Below, one piece after another: positions 17,535 to 26,004 of a DNA stretch of 64,000 nucleotides (positions are counted from its first letter, which is position 1; each line of letters starts with the position of its first letter). The position numbers were made by a program, and so were the translations under genes. The stretch comes from Lachnospiraceae bacterium UBA7050. Lineage in GTDB: Bacteria > Bacillota > Clostridia > Lachnospirales > Lachnospiraceae. The notes below the pieces were generated by a model, which ran no database searches, was not told the origin of the DNA, and worked only from the letters and a program-made list of their open reading frames with translations. The DNA is taken from contig DLAJ01000017.1 of NCBI GenBank assembly GCA_002493905.1, positions 1 to 64,000 of the forward strand, written 5' to 3'.

Positions 17535-19247
17535 ATGAAGAACCGTAGGGAGCTGCCGGGTGTGCTGATATTATTGTTTGTCAGCGTGATATTGCTTGGT
17601 GTAGTGGCATTGACTGCGTTCCATGACGGGGAAATGCAGTCGCATTATGAAGAATTGGACGAGGGATGGCTTGTCACAAAGAACGGGGAAGTTTGTCCCG
17701 GGACCATGATGAACACCCTCGTTTTTCCGTTAGCGGACCGAGGCGATACATTCGAGCTGGAAACGATTCTGCCTGATCGAAGCATTGCAAATCCGATCCT
17801 TGTATTTTTCAGCGTACATTCCACGATTACCGTAGAGCTGGATGGAGAGGAGATTTATCACTATGGTCAGGAGTTTTATGAGGCAGGAAAGCTGACAGGC
17901 TATGGGTATCAGTGCATTAATTTACCGGAGGATTATGAGGGAAGGACTCTGTGTGTGCGTCTGACGGTTTGTGAAGACGCGGCATTCTCATCGTTTGACA
18001 CGCCTCAAATTTATGACGCGAACTGGTATGTAAAGGATTATTTGAAGGAGAACAGGATTCCGCTTATCATCAATCTGTTTTTGGTTGTGTTTGGCATTTG
18101 TATGTTAGGAGTCGCGCTGGTTTTTACTTTCAGTGCGCGGAGTACCCAGTGGCTGAAGCTTCTATGGGTGGCGTTGTTTTCCATCGATATTGGACTTTGG
18201 TCTATTTGCAGTTATAACTTGACGTTTTTATTTTTTGATGATCTTCGCTTAAAGGTACTTTCGGAATTTGGTCTGCTTTATCTTCTGCCGATTTCTGTCT
18301 TTGCCTATTTTTATGAAGATATGATGCGGGAGGGCGGCAGAGTCAGAAAAGGCGTTTATTGGGGCATTTTGGCACTGCAGATTCTGTTTACGCTGTCGGC
18401 ATATATCCTGCAGATGACGGGACTTTGCCGCTTCCCGAAGCTTCTTAAGGTGCAGCATCTCATTATGGGAATGATGGTGATCTATCTTGTCTGGATGTTT
18501 GTTTCCGACATTCGGCATAAGCGGCTCAAAAACGCCGTCCTCTTTGCAGGGGTCGTTGTCATGGTATCTTTTGCCGTGACTGACCTGGTGCGCTTTAATG
18601 TGGAAAAATATATCAGTATGGCATCGGGACGGCGGTACGTCGGCGGATTCAGTATCGGCGTTATGATCTTTATCGTGTCAATGATGATTGATTTCAGCCG
18701 GAATGTTACCCGTGCGCTCTACGACGCGGCAGAGGGAGAGGCATTGAAAAAGCTCGCTTATACGGATGCGTTGACAGGGCTTGCAAACAGGCGCAGCTGC
18801 GAGGATGCATTTGATGAGCTGGATGCTGATACACAGAAAAAAGAATATGCTGTCGCTGTGTTTGATTTGAATAACCTAAAGCAGGTCAATGACGGGCTCG
18901 GACATGAAGAGGGCGACGCCTTTATCAAATCGTTCGGAGACATTCTCAGAGAGGTTTTTTCCGGGGACGGTCTTGTCGGGAGGACGGGCGGAGATGAATT
19001 TCTCGTTATACTGAATGATGTCCCCACTGAAAAAATCAATATGCTGATCAGACAGATGGAGGAACTGATCGAAAAAAAGAACAGGGAGCATCTTCATTGG
19101 AATCTGAGCACGGCTTACGGGATTGGCGAGCATGAGAAGGAGCCGGAAAAGAGCGCAAGGCAGCTTTATAAACTGGCGGATGAGCGGATGTATGCGTGCA
19201 AGCAGGAGATGAAGCAAAAGAGCGCGGCGTCAAATGGAGTCTTCTAA
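17535..19247 (+). CDS. Membrane-bound GGDEF-domain protein (putative diguanylate cyclase)
   Basis: 570 aa. Helix 1 (about residues 9-27) is followed by an extracytoplasmic domain (about 30-175) rich in beta strands, then seven membrane helices (about 180-395), and a C-terminal GGDEF domain (about 405-565). This matches the 7TMR-DISM sensor layout. The active-site motif GGDEF is intact near residues 483-487, preceded by 'LTGLANRRSCEDAF' and 'VFDLNNLKQVND' with the metal-binding Asp. So it should make cyclic di-GMP. The RxxD inhibitory site that normally lies five residues before GGDEF is absent. The PilZ protein encoded about 10 kb downstream is a possible receptor. Confidence 0.9.
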   Translation: MKNRRELPGVLILLFVSVILLGVVALTAFHDGEMQSHYEELDEGWLVTKNGEVCPGTMMNTLVFPLADRGDTFELETILPDRSIANPILVFFSVHSTITVELDGEEIYHYGQEFYEAGKLTGYGYQCINLPEDYEGRTLCVRLTVCEDAAFSSFDTPQIYDANWYVKDYLKENRIPLIINLFLVVFGICMLGVALVFTFSARSTQWLKLLWVALFSIDIGLWSICSYNLTFLFFDDLRLKVLSEFGLLYLLPISVFAYFYEDMMREGGRVRKGVYWGILALQILFTLSAYILQMTGLCRFPKLLKVQHLIMGMMVIYLVWMFVSDIRHKRLKNAVLFAGVVVMVSFAVTDLVRFNVEKYISMASGRRYVGGFSIGVMIFIVSMMIDFSRNVTRALYDAAEGEALKKLAYTDALTGLANRRSCEDAFDELDADTQKKEYAVAVFDLNNLKQVNDGLGHEEGDAFIKSFGDILREVFSGDGLVGRTGGDEFLVILNDVPTEKINMLIRQMEELIEKKNREHLHWNLSTAYGIGEHEKEPEKSARQLYKLADERMYACKQEMKQKSAASNGVF

Positions 19248-19304
19248 AAATTCATCCATGACAATGGGCGGCACTTGAAAAAGCAAGAGTATATTTTTCG
19301 GGTG

Positions 19305-19333
19305 TTGACATTTCTGTGCAGAATGTCTATAAT
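19305..19333 (+). promoter_or_regulatory. tyrS promoter
   Basis: TTGACA (19305-19310), 17-base spacer, TATAAT (19328-19333): both boxes are perfect consensus. It drives the T-box leader, with transcription expected from about 19340. Confidence 0.85.
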
Positions 19334-19339
19334 GCAGAC

Positions 19340-19705
19340 ATATCAAATAGCAAAAGTGTTGAAGGGAACAAGTAGCCGTAAGGGAAACGCACAGAAAGCA
19401 GCCGGCTGATGAGAGGCGCGCGGAAAGCTTATTGCGAATACATCCCGGAGCTTTATGGCAGAATGGATCGGCGGGCGAGGAGCCGGCGGGTTCTAGTAGG
19501 CCATAACGGAAGCTGACCGTTATCGCAGGACAGTATCGCTAAGCGGATACAGACAGCCAGAAACGTAATTTCTGAGTTTCCGGCAGCTGTGGGTATCATG
19601 ACGGACGCCGTACTGCATGAGCCGCAGGATGTGAGTGCTGCGGGAAAAAAGGTGGTAACACGGGTATCAGACCTCGTCCTTTACAAAGGACGGGGTTTTC
19701 TTTTT
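19340..19705 (+). promoter_or_regulatory. T-box leader (tyrosine), upstream of tyrS
   Basis: Cis-acting RNA that binds uncharged tRNA-Tyr and lets transcription continue into tyrS. The Stem I specifier loop carries GAATAC, with the Tyr codon TAC at 19439-19441. The T-box sequence itself, GGTGGTAACACGGG (19651-19664), contains TGGT to pair with the tRNA 3' end (the base after TGG matches an A discriminator). It overlaps the competing terminator stem that follows. The element lies directly after a consensus promoter and in front of the gene expected for a Tyr specifier, so the assignment is strong. Confidence 0.92.
19672..19705 (+). terminator. T-box-controlled terminator
   Basis: Stem CCTCGTCCTTT with AAAGGACGGGG around a short loop, followed by TTTTCTTTTT (19696-19705). 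It is the off-state hairpin of the tyrosine T-box. Confidence 0.9.
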
Positions 19706-19706
19706 G

Positions 19707-19853
19707 CGCGATAAGCTTAAGAAGCGAAGGATTTTCGCAGGCGGCTGCCGTGCTTGCACGGACAGACGCATGGAAAATCCTTCGCGGCGAGCAACGCGAG
19801 CTGTGCAAGGGAAGAAAGCGAAGCGTCTGAGCTTGCACAAGCTGCTTATCGCG
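19707..19853. repeat. Nested palindromic element between the T-box and tyrS
   Basis: An outer stem, CGCGATAAGC (19707-19716) with GCTTATCGCG (19844-19853), encloses a second stem, CGAAGGATTTTC (19725-19736) with GAAAATCCTTCG (19773-19784), and a further imperfect stem built on GTGCAAG/CTTGCAC (about 19802-19839). The whole 147-base piece can fold on itself. It lies after the regulatory terminator, inside the tyrS transcript, with no coding role visible. Confidence 0.65.
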
Positions 19854-19929
19854 GGGGAAAAGACGGGCAAATGTTGACTGCGAAAGCGCAGAGAAGCGAA
19901 AAAACATGAAACAGAAGGGAGAAATCAAA

Positions 19930-21153
19930 ATGCAGGTGTATGAAGAATTGCAGGCAAGAGGCTTGCTTGCGCAGGTAACAAATGAAGAGGAAATCCGTAA
20001 GATGGTAAATGCCGGAAAGGCAACATTCTATATCGGTTTTGATCCGACGGCGGACAGCCTTCATGTCGGACATTTCATGGCGCTTTGTCTGATGAAACGT
20101 CTTCAGATGGCGGGAAATAAACCAATCGTCCTGATCGGCGGCGGAACCGCGATGATCGGTGACCCGTCAGGACGCTCGGATATGCGAAAGATGATGACGA
20201 CAGAGACCATTGAGCATAATGTGGAGTGTTTTAAGAAACAGATGAGCCGTTTTATTGACTTTTCGGATGGAAAGGCAATCCTTGCGAACAATGCGGATTG
20301 GCTGCTGAACTTAAATTATATTGAACTGCTGCGCGAGGTCGGTGCCTGCTTTTCGGTCAACCGCATGCTGACGGCGGAGTGCTATAAGCAGCGGATGGAG
20401 AAAGGGCTTTCTTTTTTGGAATTTAATTACATGATCATGCAGAGCTATGACTTTCTGGAGCTCTACAAGCGCTATGACTGCAATATGCAGTTCGGAGGCG
20501 ACGATCAGTGGAGCAATATGCTTGGCGGAACCGAACTGATCAGAAGAAAGCTCGGCAAAGACGCGCATGCGATGACGATCACGCTGCTCTTAAATTCCGA
20601 AGGCAATAAAATGGGAAAAACACAGTCCGGCGCAGTGTGGCTCGATCCGAATAAGACTTCCCCGTTTGAGTTCTACCAGTATTGGAGAAACGTGGCGGAT
20701 GCTGATGTCTTAAAATGTATCCGTATGCTGACGTTTCTGCCGCTGGAGCAGATCGATGAGATGGATGCATGGGAGGGCGCACAGCTGAACGAGGCGAAAG
20801 AAATTCTCGCGTATGAACTGACAAAGCTTGTGCACGGAGAGGAAGAGGCACAGAAAGCGAAAGAAGCGTCGAAAGCGCTGTTTGCTGGCGGTACAAATAT
20901 GGAGCATATCCCGACGACGACTTTGACGGACGAGGATTTTATTGACGGAAGCATTGACATCTTAGCGCTGCTTGTAAAGGGCGAGATGACAAAGAACCGC
21001 TCCGAGGCAAGGCGTGCGGTCGAGCAGGGCGGCGTCTTAGCAGGGGATGAAAAGATTTCGGATGTGAAAAAAGCCTATACGAAGCAGGAGCTTTCGGGCG
21101 ACGGGCTGCTTGTGAAAAAAGGGAAAAAGACGTTTCATAAGTTTGTGATATAG
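19930..21153 (+). CDS. tyrS: Tyrosyl-tRNA synthetase
   Basis: Class I synthetase charging tRNA-Tyr in the cytoplasm. 407 aa from the chosen ATG, the usual bacterial length. HIGH-type motif HVGH at residues 45-48, with '[14 protein letters not shown]' ahead of it. The tyrosine-binding '[24 protein letters not shown]' region is at about 171-194 and KMGKT (KMSKS-type) at 227-231. The C-terminal 60 residues form an S4 RNA-binding domain ('[19 protein letters not shown]'). AGAAGGGAG at 19913-19921 sets the start 8 bases downstream; an earlier in-frame ATG at 19906 has no such site. Expression is controlled by the tyrosine T-box. Confidence 0.97.
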   Translation: MQVYEELQARGLLAQVTNEEEIRKMVNAGKATFYIGFDPTADSLHVGHFMALCLMKRLQMAGNKPIVLIGGGTAMIGDPSGRSDMRKMMTTETIEHNVECFKKQMSRFIDFSDGKAILANNADWLLNLNYIELLREVGACFSVNRMLTAECYKQRMEKGLSFLEFNYMIMQSYDFLELYKRYDCNMQFGGDDQWSNMLGGTELIRRKLGKDAHAMTITLLLNSEGNKMGKTQSGAVWLDPNKTSPFEFYQYWRNVADADVLKCIRMLTFLPLEQIDEMDAWEGAQLNEAKEILAYELTKLVHGEEEAQKAKEASKALFAGGTNMEHIPTTTLTDEDFIDGSIDILALLVKGEMTKNRSEARRAVEQGGVLAGDEKISDVKKAYTKQELSGDGLLVKKGKKTFHKFVI

Positions 21154-21181
21154 GAGCGGTCGAAGTCCGGGAGGAGGCAGT

Positions 21182-21649
21182 TCATTCTTTCGGACAGCCG
21201 AGAACAGGAAAATTATGCTTGAACAGAAGATCGTTGGCGCTCATGATCGTCATGCCGTGCTGTAATGCGAACAGGATCAGGGCGTCGCGTTCCTCCCGCG
21301 CGTATAACTCACGGCTGCAGGAAAGCTTGAGCATTTTCTGCGTTTCTTCATCGGACAGCTTAAGGCCGAACGCGAGGGCAATCAGCTTGTCCCGCGAAGG
21401 TGACTTTTCACCTGAAAAAATCTGGTAGACATATGCGCGGTCAAGCAGGGAGCCTCGTACAACATCCGCCCGGCTCAAGTGCTTCTGCTTAAGCAGCATG
21501 TTCAGATGCCGGGACAAATTACCGTCGGAAAAAAGATGCTCTTTATTGCGGACAAGATAGTCTTCAATATCCGTTGCGGTTTTGATTTCATGGGCTAATT
21601 CGTCTGTGGTCTTTTGAACTGTGGTCTTTTGGAGGGCTGCTGTTTTCAT
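21182..21649 (-). CDS. Helix-turn-helix protein paired with a Ser/Thr kinase gene
   Basis: 155 aa. The middle of the protein (about residues 45-115) reads like an XRE-type DNA-binding domain: 'LSRADVVRGSLLDRAYVYQIFSG', then 'PSRDKLIALAFGLKLS' and 'EETQKMLKLS'. The flanking parts are helical and unassigned ('TDIEDYLVRNKEHLFSDGNLSRHL' before it). It is transcribed divergently from the kinase gene over a 227-bp shared upstream region. In Lachnospiraceae such HTH genes often sit beside a Pkn-type kinase, suggesting the two are functionally linked. The target is unknown. Confidence 0.7.
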   Translation of the reverse strand: MKTAALQKTTVQKTTDELAHEIKTATDIEDYLVRNKEHLFSDGNLSRHLNMLLKQKHLSRADVVRGSLLDRAYVYQIFSGEKSPSRDKLIALAFGLKLSDEETQKMLKLSCSRELYAREERDALILFALQHGMTIMSANDLLFKHNFPVLGCPKE

Positions 21650-21876
21650 AAAAAGTCACCTGTATTTTTGTTTTTTATTTTTGAATATGTGGGCAATGGT
21701 ATTAAGCATCATTGCCTGGTATGATTGTACCAAAGGAACGTTTGGGCGGCAAGTATGTGAAATGGAAAGAAGTAAAGTAAGGCTGTTTGTGGACCGGTTG
21801 CATGTGGAGTCGAAAGAAGAACGGATAGTTAGAATCATAAGAGGAAAAACGGTTAAAAGCTTGAGGAGGAAAGGCG

Positions 21877-23398
21877 ATGAACGGTCAGGATGCAGGAAGT
21901 GCGGACTATCGGGAGCTCCGGCTGATCAAGGAGAGCGAAAAAAGTACGGTACATCTGGTACTGAAAAAGGATGAAGATCAGATATATATTCGAAAAATCT
22001 TACGGGGGGGGGGTAAATGCGGTTTACCCAATTCTGAAGGAATGCCGTCATCCTTTTCTGCCCCGGATTTATGAGATTGACGGGACAGATGAGCAGACGG
22101 TGCTGATGGAAGAATATATAGAGGGAACGCCGTTTGGCAGTGTGGAATTGTCAGAGAAACAAGTGATAAGCGGCATCAGGGAATTATGTGACGTTTTGGA
22201 ATTTCTTCACGGCAAAGGGATCATCCACCGCGATATCAAACCCTCCAATCTCATTCTTGCAAAAGACGGACATATCCGTCTGATTGATTTTGACGCGGCG
22301 CGTATCCTGAAAGAAGATGTAGAGCAGGACACCCGGCTTTTGGGAACACGCGGATATGCCCCGCCGGAACAGTACGGATTTGCGCAGACGGACGAGCGGA
22401 GTGATCTTTATGCCCTTGGTATGACCATGAAGCTGCTTTTGGGAGAACGGGCTTCTAAAAAGCGCTATCGGAAAGTGATTCAAAAATGTACGGATTTAGA
22501 CCCCAATAAACGCTATCAGTCTGCAGGAGAAGTAAAACGCGCCATTTCTTTTGGAACGCGCCGGATTTTGTATGGTGCTGCCGCGCTTTTGCTGGTGGGG
22601 ATGATCAGCTTTTGCGGGGTGGAGTGGTATCGGTCTGCAGGGAAAGAAGAGGCAGCGCCCGGCACCGGAGAACTGGCGGTTCTGCCGGAACCGGGAAAAC
22701 CGCATTGGGAGGGTGAAACCGGTATCGCGGTATGGGATAACGTACCGGAATCGGGAGACGGTGACGGAGAAGTCGCTTATAATTGGAGATTATACCGAAT
22801 GGATACGGAAACGCTGCCCGACCTTGAGAACGATGAATGGGATTTTGAAGGCAATATGAGAGGAAACGGCATGATCCGGCATGGCACATCTCTTTGCGAG
22901 CTGAATCTTTCCAATGAGTTTACGGATAACGGATATTACTACTTTGCAGTATCGGCGGCCGGGGACGATGTTCATTATACCGAAAGTCCTTATGCTATGT
23001 CAGATGCTTTTTTCTATACCGGCGAATCGGCTCCGGTACTTCCGGCGCCGGAAAACCTTGCGTGGAAGGCAGTTGAAACGGATAATGGAAGGGTATATTA
23101 TGCGACATGGAGCAACTTGGAAGATTATGAAGAACAAGATGATTTTAATGTTTGTGTATATGACCGGGAAGGCAATTATGTCATGAATAATATTTGGTCA
23201 AAGGAAGACATTATATATGCCGGATACGGCGGGATCCGGATCAGACCGGAGTTTTTAAGTGATTTGGAGAATGCTTACCGCTTCACGGTCGAGGTTTATT
23301 CTTCCAGACCGAACGAGTATCGGTCGTATCTGATGCCGGAATCGATACCGGAGGAATGCTACAGTCCGTGGTTTGAGCGCAGAACAAGTGTAAAGTGA
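21877..23398 (+). pseudogene. Membrane Ser/Thr protein kinase, frameshifted at a G10 tract
   Basis: The gene starts with ATG at 21877 after a GAGGAGG site. The first frame gives the kinase N-lobe start ('YRELRLIKESEKSTVHLVLKK') and stops soon after a run of ten G (22004-22013). The rest of the kinase is in another frame to 23398: catalytic 'HRDIKPSNL', a DFG-type loop reading DFDAAR, and the activation segment 'GTRGYAPPEQYG'. A helix follows ('LYGAAALLLVGMISFCGV') and then about 260 extracytoplasmic residues that resemble fibronectin-like domains. Removing one G from the run restores a continuous frame of about 506 codons. This is either a real or reversible frameshift, or a sequencing error in the homopolymer. 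Confidence 0.8.
22004..22013 (+). repeat. G10 homopolymer in the kinase N-lobe
   Basis: Ten consecutive G. Nine would join the two kinase frames. It is the longest G run I noticed in the window, and it falls in the ATP-binding lobe coding region. Confidence 0.85.
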
Positions 23399-23436
23399 CG
23401 CGGAGCCGGACAGGGCAGGAATTTAAGAAAAAAAAT

Positions 23437-23477
23437 AAAAAAGCAGTCGTGTTTCATTGCGGAACATGGCTGCTTTT
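23437..23477 (+). terminator. Terminator after the kinase gene
   Basis: AAAAAGCAG on the left pairs with CTGCTTTTT (about 23469-23477), with an inner GTGTT/AACAT pairing and a loop near 23455-23462. An A-tract before and a T-tract after make it able to work in both directions. Confidence 0.65.
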
Positions 23478-23597
23478 TCTATGGAAAACTTCAATACCTG
23501 AACGAGTTTTGCAAAAACTCTTTTGTCTGCCGCGAGCAGACCGCAAAGCATGAAAATTGATGTATCCATATAGAAGGGAAAGAGGTGGATGCTTTTC

Positions 23598-23648
23598 ATG
23601 AGTAAAAAATTATACAAGAGAAATGGTGATGATGTGACTGCATTATAG
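23598..23648 (+). CDS. 16-codon mini-ORF with ribosome site (remnant?)
   Basis: ATG at 23598 follows GAGGTGG and encodes MSKKLYKRNGDDVTAL, then TAG. The same frame, ignoring stops, reads on through to the second mini-ORF at 23796, exactly 66 codons later. It may be the start of a small peptide gene ended early by nonsense changes. Function unknown. Confidence 0.3.
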   Translation: MSKKLYKRNGDDVTAL

Positions 23649-23795
23649 AAATGAGGGGAACGTAATCGTTATCGCACGGAATGGAAAGATGAAGAGTTTG
23701 CCGCTGTCAATGGTGCTGCCTGAAGTATAAAAACATCCTGTGTTAAAACGGTAAAGGGTTCACCGGTCATTACCTAAAAGACAGGAGGTATTCAG

Positions 23796-23891
23796 ATGAA
23801 TAATTAAACATACAACATGCGCTTTGGAATGATACCTACCTTATTATATTTGTTCACAAATGTCATAGAAAAATCATGTATGGGCAGGTAA
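23796..23891 (+). pseudogene. Small ORF with perfect ribosome site and in-frame TAA at codon 4
   Basis: AGGAGGT at 23783-23789 stands 6 bases before ATG 23796. The frame reads MNN, TAA, then continues TYNMRFGMIPTLLYLFTNV and further to a stop at 23889-23891. A single C-to-T change (CAA to TAA) would explain the early stop in an otherwise peptide-like 31-residue frame. I do not recognise the product. Confidence 0.35.
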
Positions 23892-24042
23892 AAGGGGTAT
23901 CGTAGATATTCTGAAGAAATTATGTGAAATGAAGCCACGTCATACCTAAAAGAAAAGAGCATCCTGATGCTGTTTGACAGACGTGCAGTCCTTGGAGAGG
24001 GACTATAAACACTACTACTATATAGTATAAAGGAGAATCAGT

Positions 24043-24243
24043 ATGGGATTATTCGGAGATCCAAATAAAAAAGTAAAGAGAATAATTAGTGAATTAGAAA
24101 AGAGTGGAGCTAATCCAGAGGCTTTTAAGGAGAGAAAAAGCTGCTATAATTGTGCATATTTTGTCTCTTCGTTAGGGCATTGTAATTTTCATAATAAACG
24201 AACAAGGCAATCAGAATTGTGTTCAAATTTTTGGGCTCGATAA
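24043..24243 (+). CDS. Small Cys-rich protein, first gene of the AAA cassette
   Basis: 66 aa cytoplasmic protein. Cys34, Cys37, Cys47 and Cys60 give a C-x2-C-x9-C-x12-C pattern with His46 and His50 nearby, which suggests one bound zinc or an iron-sulfur cluster. The first 30 residues ('GDPNKKVKRIISELEKSG') look helical and charged. AAAGGAG is placed 7 bases before the ATG. Its AT-rich codons match those of the following five genes and differ from the flanking genes. The function is not known. It could be an adaptor or sensor for the ATPase encoded downstream. Confidence 0.6.
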   Translation: MGLFGDPNKKVKRIISELEKSGANPEAFKERKSCYNCAYFVSSLGHCNFHNKRTRQSELCSNFWAR

Positions 24244-24281
24244 CAAGTGAAAAGAATGGAAGAGATGGAGGAAGTGTTGTA

Positions 24282-24503
24282 ATGAGATTTTTGGATTCAT
24301 TGTTTTCATCTGGTTCATCGAAAGGCGGAGTACCTGGATATTTGAAGGGAGATTACGAAAAAGTGGGGCTTGCTACAGAGAACGAAAACGGTTTCTCTGT
24401 AGCTAATCCAGGGCAAAAGATGTACTGTACCAAGTGTCGGAAAATTTATATTGGCGGATATAAGTGTTCGGATTGCAACAACATATTGGTTGAATGGCAT
24501 TAA
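24282..24503 (+). CDS. Small zinc-ribbon-like protein
   Basis: 73 aa from ATG 24282, chosen because GGAGG (24267-24271) is 10 bases upstream; a longer frame from 24219 overlaps the previous gene and has no ribosome site. The C-terminus contains 'MYCTKCRKIYIGGYKCSDCNN', two CxxC knuckles about 10 residues apart, a typical zinc-ribbon layout. The first half is Gly/Ser-rich and probably flexible. It is the second gene of the cassette, 38 bp after the first. Function unknown; zinc ribbons of this kind often bind nucleic acid or a protein partner. Confidence 0.6.
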   Translation: MRFLDSLFSSGSSKGGVPGYLKGDYEKVGLATENENGFSVANPGQKMYCTKCRKIYIGGYKCSDCNNILVEWH

Positions 24504-24636
24504 GTTAAGCCGGTTTTGCTATTAAGTTGGCAGGGCAAGATGACAATTAACTACAGACAACCGGTTTCCTTTATGAACTATGACAGGTTACTTTTACACA
24601 AGGATTGAAATAGAGGACTGGAGAAAGGAAAGAGAA

Positions 24637-25635
24637 ATGCCTCTTGGTAGACGTATATCCTCATCGGCAGATAATCAAAAGGAACCGTTAGTGGGTGCAT
24701 CAGAAACTCAAAAGGATTTGAACTCTCTTGGGAAAAGGATAGATACGCAGGAGAATGCGGGGGCAACGCTTAATGTATTTAGAGAGGAAGAACCCCAGTA
24801 TAGTTTTAACGATATTGTATTAAACAAATCTACATATGATGCTATACAAGATGTACTTACTTTATATGAAAGAAAGGAATTCCTATTTGATACATGGGGA
24901 TTAGGAGAATCTCATAAGAAACAAAAACAATCAGGAATTAATCTTTACGGAGCATCTGGCACGGGAAAAAGTATGGCAGCACATGCGATTGCAAAACAAT
25001 TGGGAAGAAAGATCTTGACGGTTGATTATTCTCAAATTGAATCAAAATATGTGGGAGAGACATCTAAAAATCTCGTAGCTATGTTTGATTATGCAAGGGA
25101 GACAGAAAGTATTATTTTCTTTGATGAGGCGGATGCATTGCTTAGCAAACGGGTAACGGATATGTCCAGTTCAACGGATGTCAGTGTAAATCAGACACGT
25201 TCTGTATTGCTTGTCTTGATAAATGAATTTGATGATTTAATATTATTTGCGTCAAATTTTATAACAAATTATGATCCAGCGTTCATGCGCAGAATACTTG
25301 CTCATGTCAAGTTTGATTTGCCGGATGAAAGTAATCGTTTTAAATTATGGCGTATGTACATACCACGGGCAATGCCAACGGATGCAAATGTTGAATTATT
25401 GGCTCAAAAATATGACGCAATATCTGGTGCTGATATTTCTAATGCTGTACTTAACGCTGCTTTGAAAGCGGCAAGATTACAATCTGACAGTGTAAAACAA
25501 AGTTACTTTGAAGAAGCAATACAAACAATTATCCATAGCCGGGAGGAAAATACTGGGATTGGGAAATGTGTATCTAAAAGAACCGTAAGCGAAGAGTATG
25601 TGAAAACACAATTTGAAGGGAGATTACCAAAATGA
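24637..25635 (+). CDS. Classic-clade AAA+ ATPase
   Basis: 332 aa. A polar N-terminal segment (about 1-50) precedes one AAA+ module: Walker A GASGTGKS (105-112), pore loop 'SKYVGE' (136-141) with the aromatic residue used by substrate-threading unfoldases, Walker B IIFFDEAD (159-166), sensor Asn207 in 'LFASN' and two Arg at 218-219 in 'DPAFMRRI' (second region of homology). The lid contains 'SGADISNAV'. All catalytic residues are present. It is most like FtsH/SpoVK/Vps4-type ATPases but has no protease or extra domain. The start at 24637 has AAAGGA 7 bases upstream; 24580 has none. It overlaps the next gene by ATGA, so the two are translationally coupled. Confidence 0.85.
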   Translation: MPLGRRISSSADNQKEPLVGASETQKDLNSLGKRIDTQENAGATLNVFREEEPQYSFNDIVLNKSTYDAIQDVLTLYERKEFLFDTWGLGESHKKQKQSGINLYGASGTGKSMAAHAIAKQLGRKILTVDYSQIESKYVGETSKNLVAMFDYARETESIIFFDEADALLSKRVTDMSSSTDVSVNQTRSVLLVLINEFDDLILFASNFITNYDPAFMRRILAHVKFDLPDESNRFKLWRMYIPRAMPTDANVELLAQKYDAISGADISNAVLNAALKAARLQSDSVKQSYFEEAIQTIIHSREENTGIGKCVSKRTVSEEYVKTQFEGRLPK

Positions 25636-25985
25636 TTGCAATTGCTATTATAATGACGTTAACAGCTGCTTTGATAACGGGATTGATTCTTTTTTGGCAA
25701 AATATCATAGGCTGGATTAAGAAAGCGGTAAACAAGATAAAAGAGGTTTTGGGGTTCGCCCCTGATGGAACTAAAACATTTATAGCAAAGACTATAGATG
25801 GTTTTAAAAACAAATCGAAATATTATTACAAAAACGAAAAAAATAAAGAGTGGGAAGAAGTTGTTTATACGAAAGCAGTTGATGAAAGTGAGGTTCCGCC
25901 AGAAATACTTGCAAAGGTAAGGGGAGTGAGCGTTGGTACAGATGTTTCAACGACAGAGGAATTGAAACTCGCAATTAACGCATAA
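25632..25985 (+). CDS. Single-pass membrane protein coupled to the AAA+ ATPase
   Basis: 117 aa. One N-terminal membrane helix (about residues 2-24) is followed by a basic, soluble region of about 90 residues ('WIKKAVNKIKEVLGFAPDG...'), probably facing the cytoplasm given the positive residues after the helix. AAGGGAG lies 9 bases upstream and the ATG overlaps the stop of the ATPase gene in an ATGA arrangement. Direct physical partnership with the ATPase, for example as its membrane anchor, is likely but inferred. I do not recognise the family. Confidence 0.6.
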   Translation: MIAIAIIMTLTAALITGLILFWQNIIGWIKKAVNKIKEVLGFAPDGTKTFIAKTIDGFKNKSKYYYKNEKNKEWEEVVYTKAVDESEVPPEILAKVRGVSVGTDVSTTEELKLAINA

Positions 25986-26004
25986 AAACGAAGGAGATGT
26001 CGAT

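Larger units (their letters stand above)
23478..24042. other. Gene-poor, decayed stretch
   Basis: About 560 bases without an intact gene. It contains two well-placed ribosome sites followed by very short frames (listed separately), and a near-repeat, GTCATTACCTAAAAGA (about 23767) and GTCATACCTAAAAGA (about 23939). A small hairpin AGCAT/ATGCT lies at 23958-23971. The composition shifts here from the moderate GC of the kinase to the AT-rich cassette downstream. The likely reading is a junction of decayed small genes next to an acquired region. Confidence 0.5.

Noticed and set aside
23973..24009. TTGACA plus TATAAA upstream of the AAA cassette as a promoter
   Set aside because: The spacer is 24 bases, too long for a normal promoter; the true promoter remains unidentified.
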